The notes beneath the pieces were generated by a model. That model was given only the letters and a program-made list of their open reading frames with translations, ran no database searches and was not told the DNA's origin. Shown in pieces: positions 26,603-35,535 of a stretch of DNA of 50,941 nt. The position numbers were made by a program, and so were the translations under genes. The stretch spans positions 1-50,941 of the forward strand of contig CAYYBR010000002.1 of assembly GCA_964470035.1 (NCBI GenBank), written 5' to 3'. Every line of letters starts with the position of its first letter. The first letter of the stretch is position 1. This stretch comes from JAJRXG01 sp964470035 (GTDB lineage: Bacteria > Bacteroidota > Bacteroidia > Chitinophagales > Saprospiraceae).

Positions 26603-26714
26603 TAATCTAGTATGAACAAAGGTTTTAATCAGTGTACTCCTCTTTAGAGCGATGCCTTATTAACGCCTTTGTACAAATAAACTAATCAGATTAAAATCTA
26701 TAAAAACTAAGACT

Positions 26715-27917
26715 ATGGAAGCTTATATATATGATACTGTCCGCACTGTCCGCGGAAAAGGAAATAAGAAAGGCGCATTGAACACTGTGACGCCTACGCA
26801 TCTTGTTACGCTGTGCTTACAAGAAATGAAAGATAAGCACGACTTGGATCCTTCACTTGTGGAGGATGTTATCCTAGGTTGTGTCACTCAGATCATGGAT
26901 CAAGGTGCTAACATAGCTAAGACGGCTGCTATGCAGTCTGGCTATGGTGATCACTTATGCGGAGTGACTTTGAATAGATTTTGTGGTTCTGGATTAGAAT
27001 CGATCAATCAGGCAGCGGCCTATGTCAAGTCTGGATTCTCGGACTTACTCATCGCAGGTGGTGTAGAAAGTATGTCTAGAGTTAAGATGGGATCCGATGG
27101 TGGTGCACTTATGATGGATCCTGCCGTTGCTCTTCCTGGACATGTGATACCACAGGGTGTATCTGCTGATCTGATAGCATCGAAGTATGGATACTCTCGC
27201 AGCGATGTAGATGCATTTGCAGTAGCTTCTCAGGACAGAGCTACTAAAGCAGAAAAAGCAGGATACTTTAAGTCACGTATAAATGTCACTGACGTAAATG
27301 GTGTGACGATGCTTAATAAAGATGAGAACGTAAGACCAGGAACTACAGTAGAAGCACTGGCAAGTCTCCAGCCCGCCTTTCAAATGATGGGAGAGATGGG
27401 TGGTTTTGATGCAGTGGCTATAGATAGATACCCGGAGGTAGAGTTTATAGATCATGTACACCACGCAGGCAATAGCTCTGCCATAGTTGATGGAGCGGCT
27501 GTTGCCCTAGTAGGAAATGAAGAAGTAGGAAAAAAATTAGGTCTCAAGCCTCGCGCTAAGATCAGAGCTATCGGTGTTACTGGTGTTGATCCGACCATCA
27601 TGCTTACGGGTATCGCACCGGCTAGCCGAAAGGCGCTTGGTAAGGCGGGGATGGAAGTAGGTGACATAGATCTTTGGGAGATTAATGAAGCTTTTGCTGC
27701 AGTGCCGTTAAGAGCGATGGAAGACTTGGGTGTCCCTCATGACAAAGTAAACGTCAATGGAGGAGCCATAGCACTGGGTCACCCTCTTGGATCTACAGGA
27801 TGTATGCTGATGGGTACTATTATCGATGAGATGGAAAGACAAGGAAAAGGTACAGGCCTCGTCACACTATGTATCGGTGGTGGTATGGGTATAGCGACAA
27901 TCATCGAAAGAGTTTAA
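26715..27917 (+). CDS. Acetyl-CoA C-acyltransferase (thiolase)
   Basis: 400 residues, standard thiolase length. The nucleophilic Cys is C90 in NRFCGSGLESINQA. The later motifs are LWEINEAFAAVPLRAM, the NVNGGAIALGHPLGSTG His motif and the second Cys in VTLCIGGGMGIA. It catalyses the last step of beta-oxidation, splitting 3-ketoacyl-CoA with CoA (degradative FadA/FadI type judging by its neighbour). The FadJ-like gene starts 43 bp downstream, so the two encode the alpha and beta parts of a fatty acid oxidation complex, likely repressed by the divergent TetR. Confidence 0.95.
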   Translation: MEAYIYDTVRTVRGKGNKKGALNTVTPTHLVTLCLQEMKDKHDLDPSLVEDVILGCVTQIMDQGANIAKTAAMQSGYGDHLCGVTLNRFCGSGLESINQAAAYVKSGFSDLLIAGGVESMSRVKMGSDGGALMMDPAVALPGHVIPQGVSADLIASKYGYSRSDVDAFAVASQDRATKAEKAGYFKSRINVTDVNGVTMLNKDENVRPGTTVEALASLQPAFQMMGEMGGFDAVAIDRYPEVEFIDHVHHAGNSSAIVDGAAVALVGNEEVGKKLGLKPRAKIRAIGVTGVDPTIMLTGIAPASRKALGKAGMEVGDIDLWEINEAFAAVPLRAMEDLGVPHDKVNVNGGAIALGHPLGSTGCMLMGTIIDEMERQGKGTGLVTLCIGGGMGIATIIERV

Positions 27918-27960
27918 AGCCAATTCAATCTATTAATTAGAACAAAGAGAAAGAACTAAT

Positions 27961-30255
27961 ATGTCATTCAAGAATAAGATACTCTCCTATGAAGTTGATG
28001 GAGATGGGATAGGTCATATCACTATCAATATGGAAGAGCATCCGACTAATCTATTTAGTCCGGATTTTATGGAAACGTACTTCGATATATCGAAGCAAGC
28101 GATAGCAGATGATAAAGTTAAAGGGGTGATAGTCTCATCGGGCAGGTCCATGTTTATGGCAGGTGCTGATCTCAAGATGTTAGAGAAGCCTATATCAGAT
28201 CCAGAGCCATTTCTGAAGAATATGCTTACTGTCCACCAGCATATGAGAGATATAGAAACTGGTAATACGCCTTTCGTAGCGGTGATCAATGGTCATGCAC
28301 TAGGTGGTGGTCTTGAAGTCTGTCTCGCATGTCATCATCGTATAGCTGTCGACAATCCTAAGATCAAAATCGGATTTCCTGAGATAAAGGTAGGACTCTT
28401 CCCAGGAGGGGGAGGTACGGCTAAAGCACCATATCTCATGGGCATCCAGGCTGGTATGATGGCCTTATTACAAGGTACAGAGCACAACCCTAAAAAAGCG
28501 AAGAGTGTTGGACTGATCAATGATGTCGTACCAACGGCAGAGGATCTGGTACCTGCTGCTAAGGCATGGATAGCTGAAAATCCTAATCCAGTTCAACCTT
28601 GGGATAATAAGAAGCACAAGATACCTGGAGGAGGCTTGATGTCTCCTAATGGAGCGCAGACGCTTATGGGCGGTATCGGTAATGTGAGAAAACTTACTCA
28701 TGGTAACTACCCCGCAGCTGGAGCTGTACTGAGCACCATCCACGATGGACTGCAAGTAAAGTTTGACAGAGCGCTCGAGATCGAGGCCAGATACTTTACG
28801 CAGATCGTTATGTCTAAGGAAGCACGTAATATGATTCGTACGGGCTTCTTTGCTATTCAAGAGGCAAGCAAAGGAAAAGGTAAGCCGGCTGGTTATGACA
28901 AGTATGAGATTAAAAAGTTAGGTGTACTTGGAGCGGGTATGATGGGAGCTGGTATCGCATATGTATCGTCAGCACTTGCTGGTATGGATGTCGTGCTGAA
29001 GGATGTCTCGATGGAAGGAGCTGAAAAAGGAAAGGCCTATAGTGAAAAACTCCTCAAGAAAAGAGTGAGTCGAGGTAAGATGACTCAAGAAAAGGCTGAT
29101 GGCATACTTGCAAAGATCACACCTACTACTGATCCTGCAGATATGGAAGGATGTGATATGGTGATAGAAGCAGTCTTCGAGAATCCAGACCTAAAAGCAA
29201 AGGTAACTGCAGAGACAGAAGCTGTATTAGCTCCAGATAAGATATATGGATCTAATACTTCTACTATACCGATCACATTATTAGCGAAAGCGTCTGAGCG
29301 TCCGGAAAACTTTATCGGGATCCACTTCTTCTCTCCAGTGGATAAGATGCCACTAGTTGAGATTATCACAGGAGAAAAAACCAGTGAGAAGGCTATAGCT
29401 GCTGCGGTAGACTATGTTGTTGCTATAAGGAAAGTGCCTATCGTTGTCAATGACAGTAGAGGATTTTTTACTTCAAGGACATTTGGTACGTACTGTTCTG
29501 AAGGAGGATTTTTACTTGAGGAAGGTGTGCCTGCCGCTATGATCGAGAATGTAGCTAAGAATAAAGGTATGCCTGTTGGTCCGCTAGCAGTGACGGATGA
29601 AGTATCTCTGACACTTGGGCTACTCGTATATGAAAGTGATCCGACTCCTAATAAGCCACCATTCCAAGAGAGATTTTATAAGCTCGGGAAAATGATGGTA
29701 GAGGAACACGGCAGACACGGTAAGAAAAATGGCAAAGGCTTTTATGACTACCCAGAGGGAGGTAAGAAAAAACTCTGGCCTGAGCTATCAAAAATCTTTA
29801 AGTCTGACGTAAAGACTTTAGATAAAGAAACTGTAGGCAAGCGATTACTACATAGGATGGCGCTAGAGACATTCAGATGTCTGGATGAAGGTGTTCTTAG
29901 ATCTGTGAAAGATGGTGACATAGGAAGTATTATGGGTTTTGGATTCCCGATCTATACTGGAGGAGCCTTGTCATATATCGATTATGTAGGGATGGATCAG
30001 TTTATCGCTGATTGTGATGACTTTACAACGAAGTTTGGTGAAAGATTTACTGTGCCTGACTCTTTAAGAGCATTTGCGAAAGCGGGAAAATCAATACATG
30101 ACTTTGGTAAGAAGGAAACACTCTCAAAGTCCGAGATTAAGAAAATGAAGGAGGTAGATCTTGTAGAATTTGCAAAGTCTATCGGACTCGAGGCTTCAGT
30201 AGATGACCTAAAAAAGGATACGCTAGATAGAGTGTACACTAAGCTTGGATACTAA
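27961..30255 (+). CDS. Multifunctional enoyl-CoA hydratase / 3-hydroxyacyl-CoA dehydrogenase (FadJ/FadB type)
   Basis: 764 residues, a normal FadJ/FadB length. The N-terminal crotonase domain (1-300) has GADLKMLEKP, NGHALGGGLEVCLAC and GLFPGGGGTAKAPYLMG. The NAD-binding domain begins at about 318 with KKLGVLGAGMMGAGIAYV. HCDH C-terminal domain residues include GIHFFSPVDKMPLVEII and SRGFFTSR. It hydrates enoyl-CoA and oxidises 3-hydroxyacyl-CoA during fatty acid breakdown. It pairs with the upstream thiolase. A strong terminator follows 26 bp after the stop codon. Confidence 0.96.
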   Translation: MSFKNKILSYEVDGDGIGHITINMEEHPTNLFSPDFMETYFDISKQAIADDKVKGVIVSSGRSMFMAGADLKMLEKPISDPEPFLKNMLTVHQHMRDIETGNTPFVAVINGHALGGGLEVCLACHHRIAVDNPKIKIGFPEIKVGLFPGGGGTAKAPYLMGIQAGMMALLQGTEHNPKKAKSVGLINDVVPTAEDLVPAAKAWIAENPNPVQPWDNKKHKIPGGGLMSPNGAQTLMGGIGNVRKLTHGNYPAAGAVLSTIHDGLQVKFDRALEIEARYFTQIVMSKEARNMIRTGFFAIQEASKGKGKPAGYDKYEIKKLGVLGAGMMGAGIAYVSSALAGMDVVLKDVSMEGAEKGKAYSEKLLKKRVSRGKMTQEKADGILAKITPTTDPADMEGCDMVIEAVFENPDLKAKVTAETEAVLAPDKIYGSNTSTIPITLLAKASERPENFIGIHFFSPVDKMPLVEIITGEKTSEKAIAAAVDYVVAIRKVPIVVNDSRGFFTSRTFGTYCSEGGFLLEEGVPAAMIENVAKNKGMPVGPLAVTDEVSLTLGLLVYESDPTPNKPPFQERFYKLGKMMVEEHGRHGKKNGKGFYDYPEGGKKKLWPELSKIFKSDVKTLDKETVGKRLLHRMALETFRCLDEGVLRSVKDGDIGSIMGFGFPIYTGGALSYIDYVGMDQFIADCDDFTTKFGERFTVPDSLRAFAKAGKSIHDFGKKETLSKSEIKKMKEVDLVEFAKSIGLEASVDDLKKDTLDRVYTKLGY

Positions 30256-30280
30256 GCCTAGTTATAATTTATAAAAGAAG

Positions 30281-30311
30281 AGAGACTGCTATAGTGAGCA
30301 GTCTCTTTTTT
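30281..30311 (+). terminator. Intrinsic terminator of the beta-oxidation operon
   Basis: AGAGACTGCT (30281-30290) pairs perfectly with AGCAGTCTCT (30297-30306), 6-nt loop, followed by a T-run to 30311. It ends the thiolase-FadJ transcript before the SDR gene, which therefore needs its own promoter or readthrough. Confidence 0.92.
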
Positions 30312-30337
30312 CAATTTCAGCTTGAAACAATAGTTAA

Positions 30338-31123
30338 ATGGATAGAATCAAATCATTATTTGACCTTACAGGTAAGGTAGCTATCGTCACTGGCGCGTCT
30401 AAAGGCATAGGGGAAGCGATGGCTCGAGGATTGGCAGAACATGGTGCCAAAGTTGTCATAAGTAGTCGAAAGCAAGAAGCTGTTGAAGCAGTAGCTGATA
30501 CATTTAAAGCTGATGGACTGGAAGCTGTGGGTATATCATGTCACGTCGCAGATGAAGCTCAACGCACCAACCTGATCGAACAAACTATCGCCAAGTATGG
30601 ACGTATCGACTGTATCATCAACAATGCTGGCACTAATCCATACTTCGGGCCCATCGATCAGATGCCTATGGCGGCATATCAGAAGACGATGGATATCAAC
30701 CTAAACGCTCCTATGGAACTTAGCAGACTTGCTTATCCTCATATGAAAAGTGTAGGTGGTGGAAGTGTGATCCATATCAGTTCTATAGAAGGTCTTCATG
30801 CTACGGCTGGATTTGCTGCTTATAACTTAAGCAAGGCTGGCCTAGTTATGCTCGCTCAAAACCAAGCTGCAGAGTGGGGCAAGGATAATATCCGGGTCAA
30901 TGTGATCTGTCCAGGTCTCGTAAAAACAAAACTAAGTGCGGCTCTTTGGTCAGATGAGAATAACCTAAAAAAGTTCAAGTCTAACATACCTCTTGGTAGG
31001 ATGGCTATGCCTGATGAGATGGCAGGACTTGCAGTCTTCTTAGCTGCCGATGCATCTTCATACATGACAGGTGCAGTACTCGTGAATGACGGAGGTATCC
31101 TACATGCACCTGTTTTAACTTAA
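30338..31123 (+). CDS. Short-chain dehydrogenase/reductase (DHRS4-like)
   Basis: 261 residues of a classical SDR: TGASKGIGEAMARGLAEHGA for NAD(P) binding, IINNAGTNPYFG, the Ser of VIHISSIEG, and the Tyr-Lys catalytic pair in AAYNLSKAGL, then NVICPGLVKT. The combination KVAIVTGASKGIG and a late PLGRMAMPDEMAGLAVFLAA places it among the many bacterial carbonyl/3-oxoacyl reductases. The adjacent beta-oxidation genes suggest an acyl-CoA or alcohol substrate, but this is inference. It is separated from them by a strong terminator. Confidence 0.93.
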   Translation: MDRIKSLFDLTGKVAIVTGASKGIGEAMARGLAEHGAKVVISSRKQEAVEAVADTFKADGLEAVGISCHVADEAQRTNLIEQTIAKYGRIDCIINNAGTNPYFGPIDQMPMAAYQKTMDINLNAPMELSRLAYPHMKSVGGGSVIHISSIEGLHATAGFAAYNLSKAGLVMLAQNQAAEWGKDNIRVNVICPGLVKTKLSAALWSDENNLKKFKSNIPLGRMAMPDEMAGLAVFLAADASSYMTGAVLVNDGGILHAPVLT

Positions 31124-31176
31124 GTAGTAAGCACAAGTTTTTCTGCGCTTAAGTTTTCAATTCCAAATAGATACAC

Positions 31177-31197
31177 AGAAGTTTTCTTCTTTTTTTG
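31177..31197 (+). terminator. Weak terminator candidate behind the SDR gene
   Basis: AGAAG (31177-31181) pairs with CTTCT (31186-31190) around a TTTT loop, followed by seven T. The stem is only 5 bp and AT-rich. Confidence 0.35.
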
Positions 31198-31263
31198 ATC
31201 TAACTGAGTACAAACTACTTGGCATGCACTTCTATGGTTGTAAGTACCATTTATAAACCCTGT

Positions 31264-31308
31264 TATGCTGAGGATTTATCACATCAAATATTCAGGCTAC
31301 TCAGCATA
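31264..31308 (+). promoter_or_regulatory. Long-loop inverted repeat upstream of the lipoprotein start
   Basis: TATGCTGAG at 31264-31272 and CTCAGCATA at 31300-31308 are perfect 9-bp complements with a 27-nt spacer, ending 18 nt before the ATG at 31327. It could be a 5'-leader hairpin or a binding site for a dimeric regulator. Nothing in the window identifies the binder. Confidence 0.4.
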
Positions 31309-31326
31309 CAGATCAAAAACAACAGC

Positions 31327-32019
31327 ATGTTTAAGACGATTAAATTTTCATTCTTATCAGTAGTACTCTTTTTTGGCCTGAGCCTGATGATATCTTGTAG
31401 TGATAGTGAAGAAGTATCGCTCGAAAGTGTTCAAGACTTTGTAGTCGCTTCCATTGATGATCTAGAATCACAAGGTAAGATCGGCAGACTAGGATGTTAT
31501 GAATTTGTTTTTCCCATAACCATCAATTTTCCTGATGACACCTCGACTAGTTCTGAAGATTATGATATGCTAAGAGAGTCCATCAGCGCATGGAAGGAAG
31601 CCAACCCCGATGCCGAAGAAAGACCTTCATTAGCTTTTCCTATAGAGCTTACAACAGAAAATGGTGAAGTAGTATCAGTCGAGAGTCGTGAAGCGCTCAT
31701 CGAACTACGAAGAGAGTGCAAAAGAGACTTTATCCGAAGCCGTAACAACATTAGAAGATTTGTCAGAAGAGCATGCTTTGATTTAGTCTATCCGATATCT
31801 ATAGAATTTTCGGATGGATCTATAGTAGAAGCTTCATCACAAGCAGCTCTCAAGAGAGCACTAAGAGCATGGAAGAGAAGAGCAGGAGAAAGAGCGGAAA
31901 GACCTTCGTTAATATTCCCGATAACAGTAGAATTTGAAGATGGCACTCAAGTGACAGTCAATGATAGAGTAGAGTTAGTCGCTCTAAAAGATTCGTGCGA
32001 AGAAGAAGGAGAAGAATAG
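31327..32019 (+). CDS. Lipoprotein with an internal tandem duplication
   Basis: 230 residues from ATG 31327 (MFKTIKFSFLSVVLFFG), preferred because it opens with a signal peptide ending in a lipobox LMISC (Cys24). The mature part is two similar units of about 80-90 residues. Each begins with CY/CF-x-(V/L)-(F/Y)P-I, has RPSLAFPI or RPSLIFPI in the middle, and ends with a Cys (RREC, KDSC). The conserved Cys pair suggests a disulphide per unit, implying a periplasmic or surface location. I know similar repeats from Bacteroidota hypothetical lipoproteins but no function. It is terminated by a strong hairpin at 32058. Confidence 0.85.
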   Translation: MFKTIKFSFLSVVLFFGLSLMISCSDSEEVSLESVQDFVVASIDDLESQGKIGRLGCYEFVFPITINFPDDTSTSSEDYDMLRESISAWKEANPDAEERPSLAFPIELTTENGEVVSVESREALIELRRECKRDFIRSRNNIRRFVRRACFDLVYPISIEFSDGSIVEASSQAALKRALRAWKRRAGERAERPSLIFPITVEFEDGTQVTVNDRVELVALKDSCEEEGEE

Positions 32020-32057
32020 GTTTTGTTTGTAGAATAATCCTGAATTGATGTTGATAG

Positions 32058-32087
32058 GCCCATGCATAAATCCTGCATGGGCTTTTT
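32058..32087 (+). terminator. Intrinsic terminator behind the duplicated-repeat lipoprotein
   Basis: GCCCATGCA (32058-32066) pairs perfectly with TGCATGGGC (32074-32082), 7-nt loop, followed by TTTTT. It lies 38 bp after the stop codon. Confidence 0.9.
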
Positions 32088-32192
32088 GTATTATACTCTG
32101 CTCATGAATAAGCAGATAAGAAGAGATTGTTAGACTGCCCAAGCATATCATTGATGATCTAAAGACATCATGAAGAATTGTATTTTGCCGTC

Positions 32193-32552
32193 GTGAAATG
32201 GATTCATCTCATTGTAAGTGTTCTCTTTCTGTCATTCGCTATCATGCAATGGAATGATGCCGATGCTTTTCTATGGATTGCCTTGTACATCTGTGTTTCT
32301 GTCATTGCTTTTTTAGCTTATAAAGACCAGCATTTCTTTTTTATTAATGCAGGTATAGTAGCACTACTCGTTGTATCTCTATGCGGCTATGTCCCAGATC
32401 TCATAAATTGGGTCAACGAAGGCATGCCAAGCATAACTACTTCTATGCAAGCTTCTACCCCTTATATCGAACTTATCAGAGAAAGTCTGGGATTGTTGAT
32501 ATCACTTATAGCGATGTTGTACTACCTTTTCATTGCAAAAAGAAAAAGATGA
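32193..32552 (+). CDS. TMEM220-like small membrane protein
   Basis: 119 residues from a GTG at 32193 (MKWIHLIVSVLFLSFAIMQW); a TTG at 32178 would add five residues. Four hydrophobic segments are visible (about 5-20, 27-45, 50-66, 96-115). The N-terminal pattern IMQWNDADAFLWIALYIC is characteristic of transmembrane family 220, whose function is not known. Its TGA stop overlaps the ATG of the metalloprotease gene by 4 bp (ATGA), so the two are translated together. The protein lacks a signal sequence other than its first helix. Confidence 0.85.
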   Translation: MKWIHLIVSVLFLSFAIMQWNDADAFLWIALYICVSVIAFLAYKDQHFFFINAGIVALLVVSLCGYVPDLINWVNEGMPSITTSMQASTPYIELIRESLGLLISLIAMLYYLFIAKRKR

Positions 32553-34924
32553 GATACTTCTACACTTTGATTTTAAGTCTAAGTCTGAGTTTTTTGATGG
32601 GCCAGGGTAGACAACAGGGATTCTTCTCCTTTAGTTGGGACGATAGTTCTGGTAGGATTACGCTTGAAGTGCCTGATGACGCTTTAGGCCAAGAGTTTCT
32701 TTACGTTGCCTCTCTTTCGGCAGGCATTGGATCTAATGATATAGGTCTTGATAGGGGACAACTAGGAAGTGAGCGGCTTGTTCGTTTTGATAAGATTGGC
32801 AACAAGCTATTACTGATTCAGCCCAACATGGATTATCGAGCACTCAGTGATAATCCTTTAGAAAGAAGGGCAGTAGAAGAAGCTTTTGCCCAGTCAGTGA
32901 TATGGGGCTTTGAGATCCTTGAAGGAAGCACAGGAGGTGTTCATACCATAGATCTAACACCGATGCTCATGAATGATACCCATGGTGTAGCTCAAAGGTT
33001 AAAAAGAAGCAATCAAGGCTCCTACAAGGTAGATAAGAGTCGAAGCGGAGTATGGATGCCGAGGACTAAGGCATTTCCTGACAACTCTGAGTTTGAAGCC
33101 TTACTCACTTTTACTGGTGAAGCTCAAGGTAGTTTTATCAGAAGCGTTGCACCATCGTCTGATGCGATCACGATAAGACAACATCATAGCTTTATACGAC
33201 TACCAGATGAAGGCTATACACCACGCGAATTTCATCCTTTTGCAGGATTTAATATGACTTCATTTGCGGACTATGCGACTGCTATAGAAGAGCCGATAGT
33301 CAAGAGATACATCAACCGACATCGCCTTGAAAAGGTAAATCCTAATGCTGCCGTAAGCGATGCGGTAGAACCTATCATCTATTATATGGATCCGGGTTGC
33401 CCTGAGCCTATAAAGTCTGCTCTCATAGAGGGAGGTAGTTGGTGGGATCAGGCCTTTCAGGCGGCTGGTTTTTCACCAGGTACTTTCCAAGTTAAAGAAC
33501 TTCCGGCCGGAGCCGATATGATGGATGTGCGTTATAATGTCATCCAGTGGGTACATAGAAGTACTAGAGGTTGGTCATATGGGGCTTCTGTAGTTGATCC
33601 TAGGACTGGAGAAATATTAAAAGGGCATGTCTCACTAGGATCATTAAGAGTGCGCCAAGACTTTTTGATCGCGCAGGGCATACTATCACCATTTGCCTCG
33701 AGCGATGATAATACTCAAGTGATGAAAGAGATGGCACTTGCGCGATTGCGACAGTTATCAGCACATGAGATAGGACATACGATAGGACTTGCGCACAACT
33801 TTGCGGCTAGTGTAAAGAGTCGTGCTTCTGTGATGGATTATCCACATCCATATATCGAACTCAATCTTTCTGGCGAGCTCAACTTCGCCGATGCATATGA
33901 TACGAAGATCGGGGATTGGGATAAGGTGACGATCACCTATGGTTACGCTGATTTTCCTGATAACCAGGATGAGACCACAAGCTTACAAAAGATTATAACT
34001 GATGCTCAGAAAGCAGGGTATCAATTCATATCAGACTCAGACGCACGTCCACTTGGAGGTGCCCATCCTGCGGCACACTTATGGGATAATGGCGCAGATC
34101 CTGTGGAAGAACTTAACCGCCTGATGCTACTGAGGAAGAATGGTCTACGCAGATTTGGTGAAAACTCGATTACTACAGGGACACCGCTTTCAGAGCTCGA
34201 AAAAGTCCTTGTGCCACTGTATCTCATGCATAGATATCAGATGGAAGGTGCAGCTAAGCTGATCGGTGGGTTAGAATATAACTATGCGGTGAAAGGAGAT
34301 GCTTTGGACCATAAAGTTCAGCCAGTATCTCTCACTAAGCAGCGAGAAGCGCTCATAGCAATCATCAACACTGTGACGGCATCAGAGTTAGCCATACCTC
34401 AGCAGATAGTAGACCTCATCCCTCCACCAGCTTTTGGATACAGAAGAGACCGGGAAACTTTTGATGGCAGGTCAAATCTTGCCTTTGATGGATTAGCTCC
34501 TGCAGAATCCTATGCTCACATGGTATTTGGCACCTTGCTTCATCCAGATAGATTAGCACGTATCCATCGCAATAATGTGGTACATGCCCACCCACTTAAA
34601 TTGTCGGAGTATGTAGACCAACTCGGGAAGTCTATGATGGAGCAAAGATCAGTGGATCCATATCATGGAGCTATCGAAGACATCGTAAGATACATTATGG
34701 TCAAGCATATGCTTTCAGCTACTATGAGTGATAGTGCGGACCCCGCAGTCGTAGCGGCAGTGAGATCTTCACTTATATCTTTGATGGAAGATAGATTACA
34801 AGATGCTTCTGGAGATGACTACTTAAGATATCTCATAGAAGAAGGATTAGAAGATCCAAGTGATATCATATTACCTGCGGTAAACGATATGCCACCTGGA
34901 TCTCCTATCGGTTGTAGTCATTAA
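32549..34924 (+). CDS. Secreted zinc-dependent metalloprotease (DUF4953/DUF5117 type)
   Basis: 791 residues from ATG 32549, chosen because a signal peptide (YFYTLILSLSLSFLMGQG) begins there; the frame upstream is out of context of TMEM220. The zinc motif is H406-E-I-G-H410-T-I-G-L-A-H416, the extended HExxHxxGxxH of the metzincin clan, with AAS and a later VMDYPHP (Met-turn-like region). Upstream segments such as VQWVHRSTRGWSYGASVVDP match the DUF5117/DUF4953 group of Bacteroidota and Proteobacteria. It is predicted to act in the periplasm or outside. Substrate unknown. Confidence 0.92.
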   Translation: MRYFYTLILSLSLSFLMGQGRQQGFFSFSWDDSSGRITLEVPDDALGQEFLYVASLSAGIGSNDIGLDRGQLGSERLVRFDKIGNKLLLIQPNMDYRALSDNPLERRAVEEAFAQSVIWGFEILEGSTGGVHTIDLTPMLMNDTHGVAQRLKRSNQGSYKVDKSRSGVWMPRTKAFPDNSEFEALLTFTGEAQGSFIRSVAPSSDAITIRQHHSFIRLPDEGYTPREFHPFAGFNMTSFADYATAIEEPIVKRYINRHRLEKVNPNAAVSDAVEPIIYYMDPGCPEPIKSALIEGGSWWDQAFQAAGFSPGTFQVKELPAGADMMDVRYNVIQWVHRSTRGWSYGASVVDPRTGEILKGHVSLGSLRVRQDFLIAQGILSPFASSDDNTQVMKEMALARLRQLSAHEIGHTIGLAHNFAASVKSRASVMDYPHPYIELNLSGELNFADAYDTKIGDWDKVTITYGYADFPDNQDETTSLQKIITDAQKAGYQFISDSDARPLGGAHPAAHLWDNGADPVEELNRLMLLRKNGLRRFGENSITTGTPLSELEKVLVPLYLMHRYQMEGAAKLIGGLEYNYAVKGDALDHKVQPVSLTKQREALIAIINTVTASELAIPQQIVDLIPPPAFGYRRDRETFDGRSNLAFDGLAPAESYAHMVFGTLLHPDRLARIHRNNVVHAHPLKLSEYVDQLGKSMMEQRSVDPYHGAIEDIVRYIMVKHMLSATMSDSADPAVVAAVRSSLISLMEDRLQDASGDDYLRYLIEEGLEDPSDIILPAVNDMPPGSPIGCSH

Positions 34925-34946
34925 TTAGGTACGTATGAAGTAGATA

Positions 34947-35480
34947 TTACAGCTCTGTGCCATAAGTAAGCCACTTACCTGCATCTGGGCCGAAGTCATT
35001 CATATAGTACATCTGACCAGACTTGGTATCAAATGCATAAAATGAGTTGCCTTCAAATCTACCTTGGGCATCAAACTCTAAAGTACCTTTGCCATTAGAA
35101 GAGATTTTGTCTCCATAGGTCTGCCAAGAGTCAGTTGCATTAGCCCCTTCTACTGTAAAGAAGAGTTGTCCAGTTTTTGGATGTAACAAATAGTAGGATG
35201 CCGCACCAGCTCTTTCTACCACATCAAACTCAAGACTTACATCACCTTGGTTAGGCATCTGTGGTCCAAATGGTAACCACTCACCTTTGTTATCACCATA
35301 ATCTAACATGTAGTGGATTTGGCCTTTGGCGTGTTCGAAAGCATAAAACGCCGTTCCATCGTTTCTTATAGCTGTGTGGTATTCAAAATCCTGATCAGAC
35401 TTTGTATCCACCGAGCTTTGAAAACAAGAGACTGAAGTGATGAGCAGTGAGCTCAATAAAAAATAGATTGATTTCATCAT
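34947..35480 (-). CDS. Lipoprotein with three similar repeats
   Basis: 177 residues from ATG 35480 (a second ATG follows at once). The signal peptide ends with the lipobox TSVSC (Cys19). The mature protein carries three related units of about 40-50 residues, each with a core such as FYAFEHAKGQIHYM, YYLLHPKTGQLFFT or FYAFDTKSGQMYYM followed by a W and a (Y/F)G turn (GEWLPFG, DSWQTYG, GKWLTYG). The arrangement suggests a small repeat fold of beta strands. No enzyme motif was seen. It is convergent with the metalloprotease gene and lies downstream of moaA on the same strand, 55 bp away. Function unknown. Confidence 0.82.
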   Translation of the reverse strand: MMKSIYFLLSSLLITSVSCFQSSVDTKSDQDFEYHTAIRNDGTAFYAFEHAKGQIHYMLDYGDNKGEWLPFGPQMPNQGDVSLEFDVVERAGAASYYLLHPKTGQLFFTVEGANATDSWQTYGDKISSNGKGTLEFDAQGRFEGNSFYAFDTKSGQMYYMNDFGPDAGKWLTYGTEL

Positions 35481-35535
35481 AAAACATTTGCATTTAAGAC
35501 TAGTACAAAAACCAAAGGTCACCTTTTATTAACAG

